DNA of 64,000 nt from Phyllobacterium sp. YR531 (GTDB lineage Bacteria > Pseudomonadota > Alphaproteobacteria > Rhizobiales > Rhizobiaceae), in contig NZ_AKIZ01000040.1 of NCBI RefSeq assembly GCF_000282595.1, forward strand, positions 1 through 64,000. Reading direction: 5' to 3'. A program made the translations under genes and the position numbers. Positions 59,895 through 64,000 of this stretch are shown one piece after another (positions within the stretch are counted from its first letter, which is position 1; every line of letters starts with the position of its first letter). Below the pieces are notes generated by a model. That model saw only the letters and a program-made list of their open reading frames with translations, was not told where the DNA came from and did no database searches.

Positions 59895-61286
59895 GTGTTG
59901 ATTGTGCTTTACCCGGCCCGCCAGAGTTCCAGACTAATTACCAAAATGGCTTATGCCCTGCTTGCAGTTGCGATGGCATCCGGGCTCAGTCTGGGCACCG
60001 CCACACAGGCTTTGGCTCAGAGCAAGGCCGCGGCAATCGTTGTCGATGCCAATACGGGTAAAACTCTTTACTCATCCAATGCAGATGCCAAGCGCTATCC
60101 CGCTTCACTGACCAAGATGATGACACTCTATATGCTTTTTGATGCCATGGCCGCAGGCAAAGTATCGAAATCAACACCAATTCCAGTATCAGCCTATGCC
60201 GCAGCACAGCCGCCGACAAAAATAGGCTTCCAGCCCGGCCAGACGATCAGTGCAGAGGCAGCCATTCTTTCGCTTATCACAAAATCGGCAAACGACTCAG
60301 CAACTGCCATCGGTGAATACCTTGGCGGTTCCGAACAGCGTTTCGCGGTCATGATGACCAACAAGGCGCGCCAGCTTGGCATGCGCAATACACAGTTCCG
60401 CAATGCAAACGGCTTGCCGGACGGACAGCAGCATTCCACAGCGCGCGATCTCGCCGTACTTGGCATCGCGCTTCGTGAGCATTTCCCGCAATATTACAGC
60501 TACTTCTCCACCCGCAGCTTCAGCTATCGCGGTCGCCGCATTGTTGGCCATAACCGCCTTCTCGGCAAGGTTGAGGGCGTCGATGGTATCAAGACCGGCT
60601 ACACTCGTATGTCGGGCTTCAACCTTGTTTCGTCGGTCAATACCGATGGCAAGAAACTTGTGGCAGTCGTCATGGGCGGAACAAGCGGCGGTTCACGCGA
60701 TGCCCAGATGGCAAAGCTGATCGCTCAGTATCTTCCAGCAGCTTCGCGCCGCGATGGCGGCAATCTGCTGGCATCCCGCAAGAACAGCCAGATCAATGTT
60801 GCTGCCGTACAGGCCCTTCCTGAAAACGATGTGCCTGTTCCGGTTAGGCGTCAGGTGGTAGCCGCTGCACCGGAGATTGAGCCCGAAGAAGTTGTAACAG
60901 CCTATGCCGCACCTGCTCCGGTAAACTCACCTGCAGCGCAAATCCTTCGCATTCCAGCCCCGACACCGAAGGCCGAGGTCGGCGAAGGCGATGTTTCCGA
61001 AGTTGATCCTGTGACCACTGCATCCGCCTCACCCGGTGGCTGGATGGTACAGATCGGCTCCACCGGCAGCCCGCAGGAAGCCAAGGCGCTGCTTTCCAAG
61101 GCGGTTTCACAGGTCGGTGCTCCGGTAGCAAGCCTTTCGCCCTATACAGAAAAATTCCAGAAGGGATCGACCACTTATCATCGTGCACGTTTCGCCGGCA
61201 TCACCTCTGCGAAAGCCGCAAACAGCGCTTGCGCCGCTCTGAAACGGCAAAGTTTCAACTGCTTTGCAATTGCACCGCAATTGTAA
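59895..61286 (+). CDS. D-alanyl-D-alanine carboxypeptidase with SPOR domain
   Basis: 463 residues from GTG 59895. A signal peptide (ending about residue 42, TQALAQSK) precedes a class C-type penicillin-binding fold (S11 family): SLTK (Ser71, Lys74), SAN (131-133), KTG (233-235). The C-terminal SPOR domain (about 385-463, GGWMVQIGSTGSPQEAKALL) binds denuded septal peptidoglycan. It trims stem peptides at the division site. TTG 59898 or GTG 59904 are alternative starts. It stands alone on its strand. Confidence 0.92.
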   Translation: MLIVLYPARQSSRLITKMAYALLAVAMASGLSLGTATQALAQSKAAAIVVDANTGKTLYSSNADAKRYPASLTKMMTLYMLFDAMAAGKVSKSTPIPVSAYAAAQPPTKIGFQPGQTISAEAAILSLITKSANDSATAIGEYLGGSEQRFAVMMTNKARQLGMRNTQFRNANGLPDGQQHSTARDLAVLGIALREHFPQYYSYFSTRSFSYRGRRIVGHNRLLGKVEGVDGIKTGYTRMSGFNLVSSVNTDGKKLVAVVMGGTSGGSRDAQMAKLIAQYLPAASRRDGGNLLASRKNSQINVAAVQALPENDVPVPVRRQVVAAAPEIEPEEVVTAYAAPAPVNSPAAQILRIPAPTPKAEVGEGDVSEVDPVTTASASPGGWMVQIGSTGSPQEAKALLSKAVSQVGAPVASLSPYTEKFQKGSTTYHRARFAGITSAKAANSACAALKRQSFNCFAIAPQL

Positions 61287-61334
61287 GGTTCTGTGAGAAG
61301 AAGCCCCGATTGTTCAGCGTAAAGGGTTCAGGTA

Positions 61335-61604
61335 ATGTCGAGTATTACGGAAACAGATAGCTCGTTCGGATTTGCAGAAAAGCCTGCAAAGGCCCGTTTG
61401 ACTGGATTAGGTGCACTACAACAGGCAGCTTTGCGCCTAGCTGATATTCGCCGCGGAAACTCAGCTTTCAAAACCATGGACCTGGTAAATGTTTTGCTTT
61501 GCCAGGCGGCAAGAACCCGCCGCGCTGCACTGCCGCCAGTTTCCTTGCGCATTCGCTCGGAACGCCGTAATGGCATAACAGCCGTGCGCCTGCGTCTTTC
61601 CTGA
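61335..61604 (+). CDS. Small orphan protein of unknown function
   Basis: 89 residues, basic C-terminal half (AARTRRAALPP ... RIRSERRNG). ATG at 61335 has AGGG at a fair distance. I do not recognise it. The antisense frame is also open (61328-61729), but that frame overlaps the well-supported DUF1489 gene. The plus frame has a more protein-like composition. Call is tentative. Confidence 0.45.
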   Translation: MSSITETDSSFGFAEKPAKARLTGLGALQQAALRLADIRRGNSAFKTMDLVNVLLCQAARTRRAALPPVSLRIRSERRNGITAVRLRLS

Positions 61605-61637
61605 AACAGTTCCGTTTCGACCCTTGCCGGAAATATT

Positions 61638-62075
61638 TTATAGCAGCCCGAGAGAAGCCAGCTCGTTGCGCAATTCCGGTGGCAGTTTAGCCCGGCCGGT
61701 CTTGCCCTGCCCTTCATCCAGAGGTGCATCTTCGCTGGTAAGATAACGCCAACCCTGAAACGCCCTTCTAGGTTGCCATTCTGTCACGATGATACGCGGC
61801 TCCAGCACCAGATTGCAGCGCGAAATGCCCTCATCGTCAGTAAATGTGCGAAGGTCAGTCAAACGCTGGCGGCACTGGATATTGCCCTTGATAACCCAAT
61901 AAAGCGATCCGCCGTCCAGAAGCTCTTCTGCGCGCTTGGGCACCATGCGTGTGGTATGAAACTGTTCTGCCGGCAAACCTGCACGGCGGCGCTCGTCCAG
62001 GCGAAAATCAATCCACGCCGCGAGATCTTCGATTGCAGTGCAGCCAACACAGAGTTTTACGAGATTGAGGGCCAT
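61638..62075 (-). CDS. DUF1489 family protein
   Basis: 145 residues of the alphaproteobacterial DUF1489 family, recognised by the N-terminus ALNLVKLCVGC, HTTRMVPKRAEELLDGGSLY and YWVIKGNIQCRQRL. Function unknown; the two or three cysteines and RNA/PUA-like pattern are only suggestive. It lies 65 bases after sdaA on the same strand. Confidence 0.88.
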   Translation of the reverse strand: MALNLVKLCVGCTAIEDLAAWIDFRLDERRRAGLPAEQFHTTRMVPKRAEELLDGGSLYWVIKGNIQCRQRLTDLRTFTDDEGISRCNLVLEPRIIVTEWQPRRAFQGWRYLTSEDAPLDEGQGKTGRAKLPPELRNELASLGLL

Positions 62076-62140
62076 AAGCTAGCATTTACGCTTTAAGGTT
62101 GCGTGGTCAACCTTGTGCAGCGGTTTCTCCACAGTAGCAA

Positions 62141-63544
62141 TCAACACTCAACAACATTGACTGCCAGGCCACCAAGGCTGGTTTCCTTGTAGCGTTCATT
62201 CATATCCACGCCCGTCTGGCGCATCGTTTCGATGCAGGCGTCAAGTGGCACGAAATGCGTTCCGTCACCTTTCACAGCCAGCGACGCCGCCGTAACAGCT
62301 TTCACTGCGCCCAATGCATTACGCTCGATGCACGGCACCTGCACCAGTCCGGCCACGGGATCGCAGGTCATGCCAAGATGGTGTTCCAGCGCGATTTCTG
62401 CCGCATTCTCAATCTGCTCGGGTGTTCCGCCAAGCACCGCCGCAAGACCAGCTGCGGCCATGGCCGAGGCAGAACCCACTTCGCCCTGACAACCCACCTC
62501 GGCACCAGAAATTGATGCATTGGTTTTCACGATGCCGCCAATGGCTGCAGAGGTCAGCAGAAAGTCACGAATGCCATCCTGATCGGCATCGTCGTGAAAG
62601 TGAAGATAATAACGTAGCACCGCCGGAACGACGCCCGCCGCACCATTTGTAGGTGCTGTCACAACACGCCCGCCCGCAGCGTTCTCTTCATTTACTGCCA
62701 TTGCATAGACAGAAAGCCAGTCATTGGCGAGCAATGGATTGATACGGTTTTGCCGCCACTCTTCCTGAAGACGATCATGCAGATAGCGCGCACGGCGTTT
62801 GACTTTGAGGCCACCCGGCATAATGCCTTCCTGCTCAAGACCGCGATCAATACATGAGCGCATAGCAGACCAGATTCGATCAAGACCCGCATTCAGATCA
62901 ACGCGGCTCATGAACATTTCTTCGTTGCGTCGCTTCATTTCGGCGATGGAAAGGCCACTCTCCTTGGCCATACTCATCATCTGTGCGGCGGTTTTGAATG
63001 GAAACGGCACGGAATGAGTTTCCGCCTTGGGCGCAGTGCGAGTCTTCGCCGATTCCAACTCTTCCTCAGTCACGACGAAACCGCCACCAATTGAGTAGAA
63101 TATGCGGCGTAGCAACAACCGGTCATCAACATCATAGGCCTCAAAGGCCATGCCGTTGGCATGTCCCGGCAGGGCTGTACGGCGGTCCATTATGAGGTCT
63201 ACGGCCGGATCGAAACGATAGGAAGGATGCCCTTCCGGCGTCAACGTCTTGGTCTGCTTTACCTTTTCGAGCAGCGTATCCATCTCGTTCGGATCAACAG
63301 TTGCTGGCAAAAGCCCGCATAGTCCAAGGATTACAGCGCGATCAGTTGCATGTCCAATGCCGGTAAAGGCCAATGAACCATGCAGATGAACGCGCAGCTT
63401 ATAAACCTTCACGCCGGTTGGACGTGGCCACTGACCATTCTTCAATTCATCAAGAAATTGTCCACCGGCGGTCATCGGTCCCATGGTGTGAGAACTCGAA
63501 GGACCAATGCCGATTTTATACAGATCGAAAACCGACAGGAACAT
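62141..63544 (-). CDS. sdaA: L-serine ammonia-lyase (single-chain)
   Basis: 467 residues, the one-chain type. It deaminates serine to pyruvate with an oxygen-labile 4Fe-4S cluster. The beta domain has [12 protein letters not shown] near residues 16-27. The alpha domain has [30 protein letters not shown] and [11 protein letters not shown], which supply the cluster cysteines. Pyruvate so formed can enter the pdh complex. The 236-base gap upstream is shared with the DUF599 gene. Confidence 0.95.
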   Translation of the reverse strand: MFLSVFDLYKIGIGPSSSHTMGPMTAGGQFLDELKNGQWPRPTGVKVYKLRVHLHGSLAFTGIGHATDRAVILGLCGLLPATVDPNEMDTLLEKVKQTKTLTPEGHPSYRFDPAVDLIMDRRTALPGHANGMAFEAYDVDDRLLLRRIFYSIGGGFVVTEEELESAKTRTAPKAETHSVPFPFKTAAQMMSMAKESGLSIAEMKRRNEEMFMSRVDLNAGLDRIWSAMRSCIDRGLEQEGIMPGGLKVKRRARYLHDRLQEEWRQNRINPLLANDWLSVYAMAVNEENAAGGRVVTAPTNGAAGVVPAVLRYYLHFHDDADQDGIRDFLLTSAAIGGIVKTNASISGAEVGCQGEVGSASAMAAAGLAAVLGGTPEQIENAAEIALEHHLGMTCDPVAGLVQVPCIERNALGAVKAVTAASLAVKGDGTHFVPLDACIETMRQTGVDMNERYKETSLGGLAVNVVEC

Positions 63545-63780
63545 CTAGCAACCTCAAAAGGTGGAATCCGGAGTATTCGATAATGGCTGGTTGGTTAAGA
63601 AAGACGCAGCCAGCCACCGACTTTGCCTTGCGTTTATACGACATAGGGCGTGTGAGACGAAAGTCCAAGTGGTATTTGAAACAGCAATTGTTGACACCAA
63701 CCAGAACTGCCCGAATAAAGGACGGAATTATTGTATCTTCCGCCCGACGGAAACGCGTCTGGTTTTTATAGAGTGGTGAA

Positions 63781-64000
63781 ATGGTGACGACCTATTGGCT
63801 GGACCTTCTTGCTCTGATTTACTTTTTCGCAGTCTGGGCACTTTACTCGCACACCACTGCGCATGGTTTTCGCGGACGAAAATCCCTGACCTCTGAAATG
63901 AATCTCGCACGCACGCAATGGATGACAACCATGGCAACGCGCGAGCTGCGCATGATCGATACCAGTATCATGATCGGACTGCAGCAAGGGACCGGCTTTT
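63781..64000 (+). CDS. DUF599 membrane protein, 3' end cut by the window
   Basis: An open frame from ATG 63781 to the window end gives 73 residues: a membrane segment WLDLLALIYFFAVWALYSHT, then RKSLTSEMNLARTQWMTTMA and MIDTSIMIGLQQGTGFF. This matches the N-terminus of the DUF599 family of four-helix membrane proteins, which are of unknown function. GAGTGGTGA lies just before the ATG. The rest lies beyond the window. Confidence 0.85.
   Translation, partial: MVTTYWLDLLALIYFFAVWALYSHTTAHGFRGRKSLTSEMNLARTQWMTTMATRELRMIDTSIMIGLQQGTGF

Noticed and set aside
61328-61729. 133-residue minus-strand open frame
   Set aside because: It overlaps the well-supported DUF1489 gene in another frame and has a low-complexity Arg-rich composition.
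63561-63779. 72-residue plus-strand open frame in the gap before the DUF599 gene
   Set aside because: It has a GTG start with no ribosome-binding site and no recognisable sequence. The gap is better explained as the promoter region of sdaA and the DUF599 gene.

Overview
The window is an almost fully coding stretch of an alphaproteobacterial chromosome. The best fit is the order Hyphomicrobiales, family Brucellaceae (Brucella/Ochrobactrum/Pseudochrobactrum type). The evidence is the set of gene families: a fused ispDF, a pyruvate dehydrogenase E1 beta carrying its own lipoyl domain, LpxI in place of LpxH, an EipB-type envelope protein, COQ10/START and DUF1489 proteins, and a Rhizobium-type thuR-thuEFGKAB trehalose locus. 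The genus is inferred from protein content and order, not from a database search. No rRNA, tRNA, insertion sequence, prophage or CRISPR array was seen, and no gap between genes exceeds 300 bases.

Layout. (1) 1-10.1 kb: the 3' part of ispDF and a stand-alone CinA amidase on +, facing a long minus-strand run pdhA-pdhB-pdhC-SGNH esterase-lpdA-small membrane proteins-lipA-COQ10-like-GNAT. This groups the pyruvate dehydrogenase complex with the enzyme that makes its lipoyl cofactor. (2) 10.2-18.4 kb, mostly minus: ftsB, eno, a PRC-barrel protein, kdsA, a VOC protein, pyrG, an L,D-transpeptidase, secG and tpiA. (3) 18.5-24 kb, plus: a ppiD-like foldase, trpD, trpC, moaC, moeA. (4) 24-31.4 kb: a sugar island with thuEFGKAB on minus and the LacI-type regulator thuR divergent, with two LacI-type palindromes between thuE and thuR. 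(5) 31.5-37.7 kb: lexA with an alphaproteobacterial SOS box, comEC, gltX and gltA. (6) 37.8-51 kb, minus: the classic envelope/translation cluster, read as rpsB-tsf-pyrH-frr-uppS-cdsA-rseP-bamA-lpxD-fabZ-lpxA-lpxI-lpxB. (7) 51.2-64 kb: eipB, ridA, a glycerophosphodiesterase, a FemAB-like protein, a HIT protein, azlCD, clpA/clpS, a phasin, a penicillin-binding carboxypeptidase with a SPOR domain, a small orphan ORF, DUF1489, L-serine ammonia-lyase and the 5' part of a DUF599 membrane protein cut by the window end.

How they work together. The pdh-lip block supplies acetyl-CoA, which gltA consumes. The rpsB-to-lpxB block couples translation factors to building of the outer membrane: undecaprenyl and CDP-DAG carriers, BamA assembly and lipid A. 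kdsA supplies Kdo for the same lipopolysaccharide. dxr is absent from the cdsA-rseP junction where it often sits, although ispDF shows that an MEP pathway exists.

I did not find a clearly new biological system. The items most worth a second look are RNA-level features (the rpsB leader, the rpsB-tsf intergenic structure, hairpins at the bamA-lpxD and thuE-thuF junctions), a small membrane gene with no ordinary start codon in its apparent full-length frame, the missing dxr, and the thu island between moeA and lexA.
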